NCBI GenBank assembly: GCA_013376985.1
Contig: JACABB010000010.1
Location: 62,001 to 126,000, forward strand
Length of the DNA stretch: 64,000 nt
Source: Bacteroidales bacterium
Lineage (GTDB): Bacteria; Bacteroidota; Bacteroidia; Bacteroidales; Tenuifilaceae
Reading direction: 5' to 3'
The position numbers were made by a program, and so were the translations under genes. Positions 28,995 through 40,300 of this stretch are shown one piece after another. Position 1 is the first letter of the stretch. Each line of letters starts with the position of its first letter. Below the pieces are notes generated by a model, which was not told where the DNA came from, did no database searches, and saw only the letters and a program-made list of their open reading frames with translations.

Positions 28995-29680
28995 TTTATT
29001 AAACAATTGATTAATAAACTCTTTATCAAATATATTTATGCTTAACATTTGTGAAATTCCGCAGGTTGGTTGCTCCAATTCTAGTTTTTTCTTTATCATT
29101 AAAATAATTACGTAGATTGAGATTGCTATCCCAAATTTGAACTTTTACAGCATTTAAAAAAGACCTCTGATTTAAAGCATCGCTATATCTGATGCTGAGA
29201 CCGCAAAGTTATTGGTCAAGAAGGCCAGGTGTTTATCTGTTTCCTTGTTGTAATACTTTATTCTACGAAATTTTTCAGGATAATCTTTGGATGCGTAAAA
29301 GCCCATTAATTTAATGATTTGATTTCATTTCACACTTTTTTTCTATTATTTGAATACATTCGTTTAAAATCAAACCCTTTTTTACTGCGAGTGATGAATA
29401 ATGCATCGGCTCTATTCGGTAAAGGCGGTCGAAACCCCAATACCCCCGTCCATGATATAAAGACTATCTGGCAATAGGGCTATCATATCTAGCTCATTCG
29501 TATTTTACCATAATTAAGTGCGAATAAACTCTGGTATTGAGATTTTCGTATCAAGCATCGTATCCAGCTTAACGGTAACCTTCTTTCTTCGAAACTTAGC
29601 CCACAGGTGCAAGGCTTTCTCGGAGGATGAACTGCCCAAATGAGATGCATAAACTGTTTCAACAGTTAAAACCATCGTAT
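28995..29680 (-). pseudogene. decayed IS4-family transposase remnant
   Basis: Minus-strand fragments in shifting frames match a DDE (IS4-type) transposase in order: LHLWAKFRRKKVTVKLDTML and IPEFIRT, then LLPDSLYIMDGG (catalytic Asp block), FDRLYRIEPMHYSS, TRSKKGFDFKRMYSNN, then MGFYASKDYPEKFRRIKYY and LAFLTNNFAVSASDIAML (YREK-like region replaced), then LNAVKVQIWD. At least four frameshifts, several stops and an internal deletion of the segment carrying the catalytic Glu are evident, so it is inactive. No terminal inverted repeats found. Boundaries are approximate. Confidence 0.75.
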
Positions 29681-29690
29681 ATTGCAACGT

Positions 29691-30240
29691 AATTAACGTA
29701 AACTCGATATAAGAAATGTAATAATGTGTTTATTTTTAATGATATGTATTGTTTAAGGTAATGATGGAAGGTTGGAATGATGGAATAATGGAGAACAAGA
29801 GGTTAGATTTTTGCTTGTACCCTCCATTATTCCATTATTCCATTGATTCAAATAAAATAAACCGATTGATATTTAGATTAATACATTGTTTTTTACATCG
29901 AACTGACGTTAATTAATAAAATCATTGTGGGATATAAACTCAAAAATTTGAGAGAAAATATATTTCCCTTGATTCATAATAGCTTTGTTAAAAAAAAACT
30001 ATTTCTTCAAATCGAATCCGATATACAAAAGTTTTCAAAAAACGTATTTTTATGTTAACGAAACACTAATACGGACATATAATATTTGGGTGTTATTTTA
30101 TATTTAGATGCTTTTATGCTTATATTTTTCCAAAATATATCTCATTATGTATCAAAATCTATATTATCATTGTTTTTTCTTTATGTCCCTTATGCTTATT
30201 TTATTTTATTCGGACATTAATGAAAATATATCTTGAAATA
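29691..30240 (+). other. gene-free AT-rich spacer before the PKS cluster
   Basis: No coding frame is supported. It holds the large inverted repeat at 29773-29842 and is otherwise low-complexity AT-rich sequence up to the cluster promoter. Confidence 0.55.
29773..29842. repeat. 21-base inverted repeat with 28-base loop
   Basis: Arms 29773-29793 and 29822-29842 are complementary with one mismatch. Each arm is itself built from tandem copies of TGGAATRATGGAATAATGG-type units. Possible bidirectional terminator or a dispersed intergenic repeat element of this genome. Confidence 0.7.
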
Positions 30241-30271
30241 TTTGGAGGGTAAAAAATAACTAATATATTTG
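30241..30271 (+). promoter_or_regulatory. canonical promoter of the PKS cluster
   Basis: TTTG at 30241-30244, 19 bases, then TATATTTG at 30264-30271: a perfect match to the Bacteroidota sigma consensus. It is the only perfect promoter I found at the front of the cluster and precedes a leader of about 260 bases before the NusG paralogue. Confidence 0.75.
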
Positions 30272-30277
30272 CAACCA

Positions 30278-30536
30278 TAGATGTTGAAAAAAGAGATAAT
30301 CGCACAACCGATTGAAGAGAAAAAATGGTAAAATATTGTAAGAAGTTATAAAGAGAAATTGTATAAAGAAGGATGGTGTTATAAAGAATTTATGAATTCT
30401 TATATTGTGCAGTAGGTTGTGATTATTTATTTCCTCATTTTTTTATTGAGGAGAATTTGGGAAAGGAATTGAGTTCAGGGCGAATTTGCTAACTGACGAC
30501 GCATTGGCGTAATCTAACATTACAAATGTTTGAATT
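30278..30536 (+). promoter_or_regulatory. long structured 5' leader of the NusG paralogue
   Basis: About 260 untranslated bases. GATAATC..ACAACC (30295-30309) can pair with GGTTGTGATTATT (30415-30427) with a two-base bulge, closing the leader, and smaller hairpins lie inside and after it (AAGAATT/AATTCTT near 30384-30401; CCTCA/TGAGG near 30433-30451). Long structured leaders are usual where a NusG paralogue acts on its own operon. Confidence 0.45.
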
Positions 30537-31103
30537 TTGATATCTGAAACACAACATATTACATCAGAAAGTATTTCTTCCAGAGAAAAACTTTCAATTC
30601 TGCCTAATAGTAAATGGTACGTCATATATACTTGGCCTAGAGCTGAAAAGGTGGTATACCAAGAACTCGTAAAAAGAGGATATGAGTCATTTTTACCAAT
30701 GACGAAAACGTTACGCATTTGGAAAAATCGGCATAAGAAATTAATTGACCTCATACTTTTTCCTGGTTATATATTTGTAAACACATACGAATTTGAGTTG
30801 TATAACATCAAGCGTTTGACAAAAGTTGTAAATTTTATTCATTGTGGTGGAAAACCATCTATTGTGCCGTTTAAAGATATAGAATGTATTAAAAAAATGC
30901 TTAGTCTTAATCAGGACGTTACGATTGAAAATGAGTTTTATAAAGGTGAAAAAGTTAAAATAATTTATGGCCCTTTAGCAGGACATGAAGGAATATTAAA
31001 AAAACAAAAAGGAAAAACAAGATTTGGTATCCAACTAAAAGAAATAAACCAAACGGTATTTATTGAAGTTAGTGCTAATGTTTTAGAGAAAATACAATCG
31101 TAA
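30537..31103 (+). CDS. specialised NusG paralogue (UpxY/LoaP/TaA-like antiterminator)
   Basis: A 188-aa NusG-family protein. The NGN domain (about residues 25-125) begins WYVIYTWPRAEKVVYQEL and contains FLPMTKTLRIWKNRHKK and LFPGYIFVN; the C-terminal KOW domain (about 130-175) has YKGEKVKIIYGPLAGHEGIL. There is no in-frame ATG before the conserved start, so the TTG at 30537 is the best initiation codon. It is the first gene of the PKS cluster. Paralogues of this kind (UpxY for Bacteroides capsules, TaA for myxovirescin, LoaP for Bacillus polyketides) allow RNA polymerase to read through terminators in very long operons, which fits the gene order here. Confidence 0.88.
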   Translation: MISETQHITSESISSREKLSILPNSKWYVIYTWPRAEKVVYQELVKRGYESFLPMTKTLRIWKNRHKKLIDLILFPGYIFVNTYEFELYNIKRLTKVVNFIHCGGKPSIVPFKDIECIKKMLSLNQDVTIENEFYKGEKVKIIYGPLAGHEGILKKQKGKTRFGIQLKEINQTVFIEVSANVLEKIQS

Positions 31104-31225
31104 ATCCCAAACAGGAGACCACTCAGAGAACGATATTTATAATTTTTTCGTTTTCAGTGTTCTATTTCAGGCTTCTGTTGACATGATTCCTATCTATTTT
31201 AGAAAATTTAGTTTTTATTAAAAAA

Positions 31226-31264
31226 GTATGATTTGATTTCCTGATGAAGGAGATCGGGTCATAC
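31226..31264 (+). promoter_or_regulatory. leader RNA hairpin upstream of PKS A
   Basis: A 16-pair stem (outer GTATGA/TCATAC, inner GATTTCC/GGAGATC, bridged by three U-G wobbles) around a 7-base loop. In DNA the wobbles would be mismatches, so it is an RNA-level structure. Not followed by a U-run; candidate recruitment element for the NusG paralogue. Confidence 0.5.
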
Positions 31265-31290
31265 ACTATTTATTAGTATTCGTACGAAGT

Positions 31291-31329
31291 CTTTGGAGAG
31301 ATTGTCCAAATATTGATAAATCTCCAAAG
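31291..31329 (+). promoter_or_regulatory. second leader hairpin with alternative fold before PKS A
   Basis: CTTTGGAGA (31291-31299) is perfectly complementary to TCTCCAAAG (31321-31329). A competing smaller hairpin, TTGGA (31293-31297) with TCCAA (31305-31309), is mutually exclusive with it. Possible attenuator/antiterminator switch 55 bases before the PKS A start. Confidence 0.45.
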
Positions 31330-31383
31330 AACCAATAAATTACTAACCACAAAGGATTTTTATTCATAGTAGCGATAAAGAAA

Positions 31384-34300
31384 ATGACTGATAAAGAAAA
31401 ATTATTAGAGTCAACGGAATCTTATCTTAAATCCCTTATATCTGAGGTAGCCAATATATCAGTTGAAGATAATGATTCATCAACCCCATTTCAGGAGTTA
31501 GGTATTGATTCGTTTCGTGTTTTACAAATTATCAAGAAACTGGAAGAAGAGTTTGGCACTTTGCCAAAGACTTTGCTTTTTGAAAATTTCAACATCAGTG
31601 ATTTAAGTCATTATTTTGTTAATAAACATGAGCAGGCGCTTTCTGAGAAATTTGCGAAAGGAAAACAAGCATCTACTAGCCCTGTTCATTCCATTAGCAG
31701 GCCAGTGAAACAGGCCGAAATTGTTTCAAAAGAGGTTGTAAGTCAGAATAATAAGTCGATGCAGAAAACGCCCATTCTTATATTGGAAAAAGAGGCTTAT
31801 AAATACCCCGAATTGGGAGAGTTGATTAAAAAAATATTTAGCCAATATAAGAATGAAGGATCTGCTTCAAGAGGAACAAGAAATATTGCCCCCAACCTTT
31901 TTATTGGCAGCGAAAAACGAGGTTATTTTAATTATAGCCGAAGTAAAAATATAATTTTGGTTTACGCCTTTACAGGTCCTATCGATTATTTCCCTGTTAT
32001 TGCAGAAGAAATGTACCTGCATTGTGTTAATAACAAGTTAGAATTTAATTTCTTCTCTGCCGATCCGAATGTGATCATTGGAAATATTCCTTTTTCTGCT
32101 ACTCCATTTGGTGCAATACAGAGGATACTGGATATACAGAATTTCACTCTTCAAGGAGGTAAGATGCGTCGCTTGCGCTATCAAGTTGCTAAATTTGAAG
32201 AGGCAGGTAAATGCAGAACCGAAGAATATCATTGTGGTTCCAATAAAGAAATCGACAATAATATTGCTAGCATTATTGATCAATGGTGTGCTCCAAGAAC
32301 AATGGTTAATCCTCTTATTCATATTGTTAAAGAGGAGATATTGGCGGGCAATTTAAGTCCAGAACATCGACTTTTCTTAACTTTTCTTGACGATGTTCTA
32401 CAAAATGTCATTCTTATCTCATCTTTGTCATCTAAGGAGAATGGCTATTTGATGGATCTGGAATTCTATCCTCAAAATATGCCTTTAGGGGGATTGGAAT
32501 TCGGAATTGTTAAAATAATTGAAATTCTAGCAGCTGAAGGATGCAGCATGCTAAGTATGGGTGGTACTTATGGTTGTAAGCTAGCTCCTTCTTCTAATGC
32601 AGATCCTGAATTAGACAAAACGTTAGACTATTTGCGAGAGCAAAATATTTTTAACGACGAAGGAAACCTGCAATTCAAAAATAAATTTCGAACTGAAAAT
32701 AGTACTATTTTTCTATGTCGAGCTAAAGGAAACAGCAATCCTGATAATGTAACGGATATTATCATGATGATCGCTGATCCTTCAAAGATGCAAACTTCAG
32801 ATGAAGAACACCATAATTTCTCCACATCTCAACAGCAAGTTTCAATACCTGAAGAAAAAATAGAAAGACGAGATACGCGTAAGACATCTGTAGAAATAAA
32901 TTCGGATACACAGAATCAACCAGAAGAAAAACAAGGGGTGATGATCGAAGGAGAGGAACGATCCATTATTTTATCAGATTTTGGCTTTAACCCATTAAAT
33001 ATTCCAGATAATCAGGTTGAGTTTGATTTAAAGACCGACTCATGGTCTCAACTGGAAATGCCCGCAATTCAAAGCCAAATGCGACATCTGCATGGGCATC
33101 TTCAACAGCCAGTGAACTTGGATGAAATTCTAAGAAGTATTTTCCCTTTTTCTCATTTTGCTTTGACCACTTCTGGTCGTACCGCAGAATATGCTTTTTG
33201 TAAATCATGGACTAAGAAAGGTATTGTGCTTCAGAATTTGTTATTCCCTACTACGATTTTTCATCAAATTGACAATGGTTTTACCCCTCAAGAACTACCT
33301 ATTTCAGAGATATTTAACCTCGATTCTAATGAATTGTTTAAAGGCAATTTAGATTGGGAGGCACTTCAAAAGCAGGTTGACCAAACTCCAGAGCAAGTAG
33401 CTTATGTTTGTATTGAAGTTGATGACAATGCTGCAGGGGGTGGGTTCGTTTCGATGGAGCACCTCAAAAAAGTGAAAACATTACTTTCTAAGTACTCGAT
33501 TCCTCTGGTTATTGATGGAACCAGAATTGTGGAAAATGCTCAATTTATTATCGAACATGAAAAAGGATTTACTGGGAAAAATATTTGGGATGTTGTTTGT
33601 GAGATATTTTCATATGCTGATGCAATAGTTACGAGTCTAACTAAAGATTTTTGTGTAAATAAAGGAGGATTGATTGCCACCAATGATACAAATTTCTTTA
33701 ATAAACTTCAAAGTATCATTCAAGAAAAAGGAATTGGACTAGATGTAATTGACAAAAAAGTTATTGCACTCTCCTTACAAAATCGGAAACAGATTGAGAG
33801 TCAGGTTTTACATAGAATGGAATGGGTTCAGATGGTCTGGAAAGCCCTAAAAAAACATAACATTCCAATTGTTCAATCTGTGGGAGGACATTGTATACTA
33901 ATTGATGTCAAACAGATTTCTGAATTTAAACAGTTCAAATATCCTGTTGCTTCGTTTGTTGCTTGGATGTTTCTGAATACAGGGATTCGCGCAGGTGCAC
34001 ATAGTGTAGGAATGCAAAAGAATACAACTCTCAATGATTTAGTGAGATTGGCAATCCCTATTGGTTTTAATAGGGAGCAAATCGAAGTGATGATAGATCG
34101 ATTAATCTCTCTTTTTGAGAGAAAAGAAAATATTCCGGAGATTTTAATTGATAGCCAAAAATCTGAATCGGTTGGCGATATTAACTCGAATTATATATTA
34201 AAAAAATACCATAATGTTTCTGGAAGTGTCATTCCAAAAGCATCGATCTCTATTCAATCCTCAAAAAATAATAGCAGTTCAGAAAAACCTCTTATTTCTG

Positions 34301-37300
34301 ATTCAATTTCTAATTCAAAAAAAGCAGAATCGAATCAGGATGCAAGAAGTAAAAAGTCATATCAATCCCAAGATATTGCCATCGTTGGGATGTCGGGTCG
34401 TTATCCTAAAGCCAAAAATCTGAATGAGTTGTGGGAAAACCTTGTTCAGGGAAAAGATTGTATCGAAACAATACCAGATGTTCGTTTTGAACAACGGATG
34501 CGCAACGGTTTTTCTAAGAAATATCGTGGTGGATTTATTACTGATGTAGATAAGTTCGATTCAATGTTTTTTAATATCCCTCCTGCAGTAGCGGAGATGT
34601 TTGATCCTCAGGAAAGGCTTCTTCTTGAAACAGCTTGGGAGGCTATTGAGGATGCTGGATATTATCCTGAAATATTAACGCCAGAGGATACTCCTCGAAA
34701 TATTGGTGTTTTTGTTGGGGCAGTATGGACAACGTACCAAGTAATTGGAACAGAAGAGAAGATGGTAGGAAATTATACAAATCCTAATTCCTTTCTCTGG
34801 AGTGTTGCAAATCGCGTTTCATATTGTTTGAATCTTTCCGGCCCAAGTTTATCAGTAGATACAGCCTGTTCCTCAAGTTTGACAGCACTTTATTTAGCGT
34901 GTGAAGCGATCAACAATGGAGAATGTTTAGGTGCAATTGTAGGTGGAGTCAACTTAGATTTACATCAGAGCAAATTCGATATAAATTCTTTTGGAGGAGC
35001 CCTCTCGCCAGATGGCGTATGTCGTACTTTTGGAAAAGGTGCTAATGGTTATGTTGCTGGTGAAGGTGTGGGGGCAATTTTCCTCAAGCCCCTTGATCAG
35101 GCAGAGAAAGATGGCGATAACATACAGGGCGTAATAAAAAGTGTTGCCATCAATCATGGAGGACGGACAAGTGGATACATGGTTCCTAATCCAAAAGCGC
35201 AAACCAGTTTAATCTTATCGGCTCTCGAAAAGGCAAATATTGATGCGCGAAGCATTGGTTATATAGAGGCTCACGGCACAGGTACTGAATTAGGTGATCC
35301 TATTGAAATTTCTGGGTTAACCAATGCTTTCCAGAAGTACGAGGTTGAGAATCAAAGTTGTTCTATAGGCTCAGTAAAAACCAATATAGGTCACTTGGAG
35401 GCCGCAGCAGGTGTTGTTGGTGTGCAGAAAGTACTTTTGCAGATGAAACATCGCAAACTAGTACCGTCCCTACATTCCTCAGAATTAAATGAATTTATAG
35501 ACTTTCAGAATTCACCTTTTTATGTAGAACAAATAGTTGAAGATTGGAAGCCAAAGAATGTGGATGGAGTCCAGTTCCCTCTTCGTGCAGGAATCAGTTC
35601 TTTTGGGGCAGGCGGAACTAATGCACACGTTATAATTGAATCGTATGAATCTTACATTCAGCAGCAAAAGCATGAATTAACTCAGCATAAACAGCAAATA
35701 TTCCCGTTATCAGCCGTAAAAGAAGATAGGCTACATGAAGCAGCCGTACGTCTTCGTTCGTTTATTAAGCATGATTTAGCCATAGAAACTCCATCTATGC
35801 AACTAGATCTGAACGATATTGGCTTTACCCTACGTATTGGTAGAAAATCTTTTGAACATCGATTGGCCATTATTGCTGGAACAAAAGAAGAGTTAGTTGA
35901 AAAACTTACACTTTTTATTGATGGTAAGAAAGACGATTATGTTTTGTCTGGTCATGTGCAAAACATTGGAAACATTACAAAACTTCTGAATCGCAAAGAA
36001 AAGGAAGGATTTGTTAAACTAGTATCAGAAAGTGACGACCCTCGAAAACTGGCTCAGCTGTGGGTTGAGGGAATCCTTACCGATTGGCAAGGTCTTCAAA
36101 CTTCCGAAACAGGAAGAAGAATTTCTTTGCCTACTTATCCATTTGCAGATAAACGTCATTGGGTTGAGAGACAAAAGAATGCAAATATAGTAAGGGTTGG
36201 TGCTGGCTCTCATCCTTTAATTGATGCCAATGAATCTACCTTTGAACGCCAGATTTTTAAGAAAACATTCACTGATAAAGAGTTCTTTATTTATGACCAC
36301 CTTGTATCAGATATTCCAACCTTACCTGGTGTTGCTTACCTAGATTTTGCAAGAAAAGCAGGAGAACTTGCTGCTGGAAGAAAAGTCCAAAAAATCAAGA
36401 ATATAATCTGGCTCAGCCCGCTTACAGTTAAAAACTCAATGCCCACTGAAGCTTGGATTGAACTTAAACCGGATGGGGAAAACGTTCACTTTGAGGTGTT
36501 TAGCGAAGGAATTGAGGGTAAAAAACAACTCCATTCACAGGGAAAATTGTCTTATGCAACTAAGCAGGATCTAGAAGCTGAACCAGAATACATTGATATT
36601 GAAAGTATTCGATCACGATGTGCAAAAGTAATGGATGGCAAAGATGCGTATCCTCTTTTTAAAACGTTAGGGTTGAATTTAGGCCCTAGTTTTCAAGTGC
36701 TTCAGGAAGTCTTTAAGAATGAAGATGAAATGCTCGGCTTGATGAAAATACCGGACGTTCGCAGTAATGATTACAAAGATTTCATACTACATCCTTCTCT
36801 TGTTGACGGTACTGGTCAAACAACTATGGCTGCCCAATTGGCTGGTAAGGAGACAACAGGAGAGATGTTCGTTCCTTATTCTTTTGGAGAGGTGGAAATT
36901 CTTAATCCTTTAACAACAAACTGTTATAGTTATGTTAAAAAGGTAAATGATCCAAACTCTAAAGTGTCCAAGGCAAACCTTCTAATTGTAGATGAAACAG
37001 GAAAACTTCTTGTCAGAATTAAAGATTCCGTGGGGGTATCCCTTGTTTCTGTTCACGAAAAGCCATCACAAAATGCTGGGGATGAAAAAATAGCCAATAG
37101 TGGGGAAGACGATTTTTCTAATTTGTACTATACTCATGTATGGGAAAAATCTTCATTCGACAAAGAAAAAATTCATCAAAACAATTTAGATTACATTTTA
37201 CTTTTTGATTCGGATGAAAAGTTACGTAATCTTTATCAAGATCGTCTCAAGAAAGCTGGAGATGATTTGAATCGCATTGTTTTAGTTCAACCTGGAGGCA

Positions 37301-40300
37301 CATATGAAGATTTAGGAAAGCAGACGTATAGGATTAATCCACATAACCCAAAGGATTACATACAACTTTTGGAATCCTTGCAGGAACAAAAATGGAATTT
37401 CGGAAAAATTTGTTTTGCGTGGACTAATATGCTTTTCCGCCATGAAGAAAGTTTTCTAAAAGAATCATTGGAGAAAGGTGTATTTTCTTTCCTTTATCTT
37501 TGCCAATCAATTATTGAACAAAAATTAGATAACAAGTTTCAACTACTTTATCTATACTATGGTAAAAAGGGTGAATACCAACCGCACAATGATGCAATCA
37601 ATGGATTTGCTAGAACTCTTCAGATAGAGCATTCTAAACTTATCTGTAAAACCTTAGAAATTCAGCAAGAAGAGATAGTTATTAACGATGTCCTTGATGC
37701 AGTTTTAGCTGAATTCCATCAGAATACACAAGATGATTTGTCAGTTCGTTATGAAGAGCAAGAACGTTTTATAAGAAAACTTAGACAAGTTAATCTCGAA
37801 GACCAAGAAAGTTCATCTCTTCCTCAAAATTTAGGATTAAAAGAGCAGGGGGTATATATAATTACTGGAGGAGCTGGAGGATTGGGCTTTATCTTCGCAG
37901 AGTTTTTAGCCAAGGAATGTAATGCAAGATTAATACTGACTGGTAGATCTACGCTTTCTTCTGAACAATCAGAAAAGTTAGAAAAACTCAAAAAGTTAGG
38001 TTCAGAAATAATGTATCTACCAACAGATATTTCTAATTATGAAGAGGTTAAAAAATTAATAAAAGAAAGCAAATCCAAATTTGGTCAAATAAATGGAATC
38101 ATCCATAGCGCAGGGGTTTTAAGAGATTCCTATATAAAAAATAAAACCTTGGAAGAAATGAGTGCAGTTTTTGCACCCAAGATTTATGGATCATTTTATC
38201 TTGATGAAGTAACAAAGGGGGAAAATCTTGATTTCTTTGTCATGTTTTCTTCAATGGCTGCCGTTGGTGGAAATATGGGGCAAAGTGATTATTCATTTGC
38301 TAATCATTTCATGGATTCCTTTGCAAAAAGGCGTGCATTTCTCCAGACACAAGGCGAGAGATCTGGAAAAACATTGAGTTTTAATTGGTCTATATGGGCC
38401 GATGGAGGTATGAAACTTGATGCACAGATGGAGGGTTTCTTTAAAAAGAACTTGGGAATAAGACCGTTAAGTATAGAAACAGGAGTAGGCGCTTTTGCAA
38501 AAGGGCTTCATTCAGTGGAAACGCAACTTGTAGTTGTTGAAGGAATGCAGGATAGAATGGAGCAAGCATGGGGTCTAAGAAAAAAAGAAATCCCTGTTCC
38601 AATACCTACTAATACCTCTGAATCATCAGTTTCCACAGCACCGTCAAGTGGAGTTCAGGAGTCAGATGGTGAACTTATCATTTTGGTTCAAAATGAATTG
38701 TCTCGAATTGCAATGAATTTTTTGAAGTTGGATGCTGATGATATTTCTTTGGATAAAATATTGTTAGACATTGGATTTGATTCAATTGGTTTATCAACAT
38801 ACGCTAATTCAATAAATGAAAAATATAAATTGGATGTTACTCCAGTGCTCTTTTTTGAGTATCCTTCCATTCGGGAAATTGTTAAATATCTGGTTAAAGA
38901 GCATGCAAATGAAGTTCGCCAAGCCCATAAAATTTCTGGAACATCTACTTCAAATCAGGCAGCTGTATCCACAACCCAAACAGTTGCTAAAGTTGAAAGT
39001 TTTAACGAAAACTCATTTGCAATAAAGAAAGGATGGAATTCAAGTTTAGTTGATCAAAATACGAATAGACAACCTTCTAGTGGGGGGATTTCTGCTGAAT
39101 CCCGTTTTATTGATATGCCGATAGCTATAGTTGGAATAAGTTGTGTTATGCCTCTATCGGAAAATACGGAAGAATACTGGGATAATTTGAGGAATGCTAC
39201 GAATATGATCACTGTTGTTCCCAGAGATCGGTGGAACTGGGAAGATTATGATGGAGATCCTTTCAAGGAAAAAAATAAAACTAATTCTAGGTGGGGAGGA
39301 TTTATCAAAGATGTAGATAAATTTGATCCTCTTTTCTTTGGTATCTCACCACGAGAAGCAGAAATGATGGATCCTCAACAACGGGTCTTTTTGGAAACTG
39401 TTTGGAAGGTTATTGAGGATTCTGGGCATAAAGTTTCAGATCTGTCAGGTACAAAAACAGGTCTCTTTGTGGGAGTTGCTGTACATGATTATGCTGACTT
39501 AATGAATACCCTTCAAGTTGCACTTGATGGATATACAGCATCGGGTAACTCTCACTGTATGTTAGTCAATCGCATTTCCTTTTTGCTCAATTTACGTGGG
39601 CCTAGCGCTCCAATAGATACAGCCTGTTCCAGTTCGCTAATTGCTGTCCATCGCGCTATTGAATCAATACATACAGGAAGTAGTGACATGGCCATTGTTG
39701 GAGGAGTACAGCTAATGCTTACTCCTGCTGCTCATATTTCCTTTGGTATGGCAGGAATGCTAAGTGATGATGGGAAATGTAAAACATTTGATAAACGAGC
39801 AAATGGTTATGTGAGGGGAGAAGGCTCAGGTGCTGTTTTCCTCAAACCTTTATCAAAGGCAGAAGCTGATGGCGATCATATTTATGCGGTTATTAAGGGT
39901 ACAGCAGAAAATCATGGTGGACATGCAACGATGGTTACAGCTCCTAATCCAAACGCTCAAGCTGAATTAATAGTTGAAGCCTACCAAAAAGCTCAAGTTG
40001 ATCCAACGACTGTAGGATATATTGAATGTCATGGTACAGGAACCAGTTTGGGAGATCCAATTGAAGTTCAAGCTCTAAGTAAATCATTTAGTGAATTATA
40101 TAAGAAGCATAACAAAGCTCCTGCTACAACACCTCATTGCGGTTTAAGTTCGGTAAAAACCAATATTGGTCACTTAGAGACCGCTGCGGGTGTTTCAAGT
40201 TTAATCAAAGCCTTGTTGGCTATTGAACACAAACAAATTCCAGCATCACTTAACTTCGAAGAGCTTAATCCTTACATCAATCTCAAGGGAACCCCATTTT

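Noticed and set aside
30295-30427. Inverted repeats as an invertible promoter switch, as in Bacteroides capsule loci
   Set aside because: The promoter (30241-30271) lies outside the repeats and no recombinase is nearby; RNA leader structure is the simpler reading.
32987-33208. Minus-strand ORF in the PLP-domain region of PKS A
   Set aside because: Antisense to well-conserved PKS A coding sequence.
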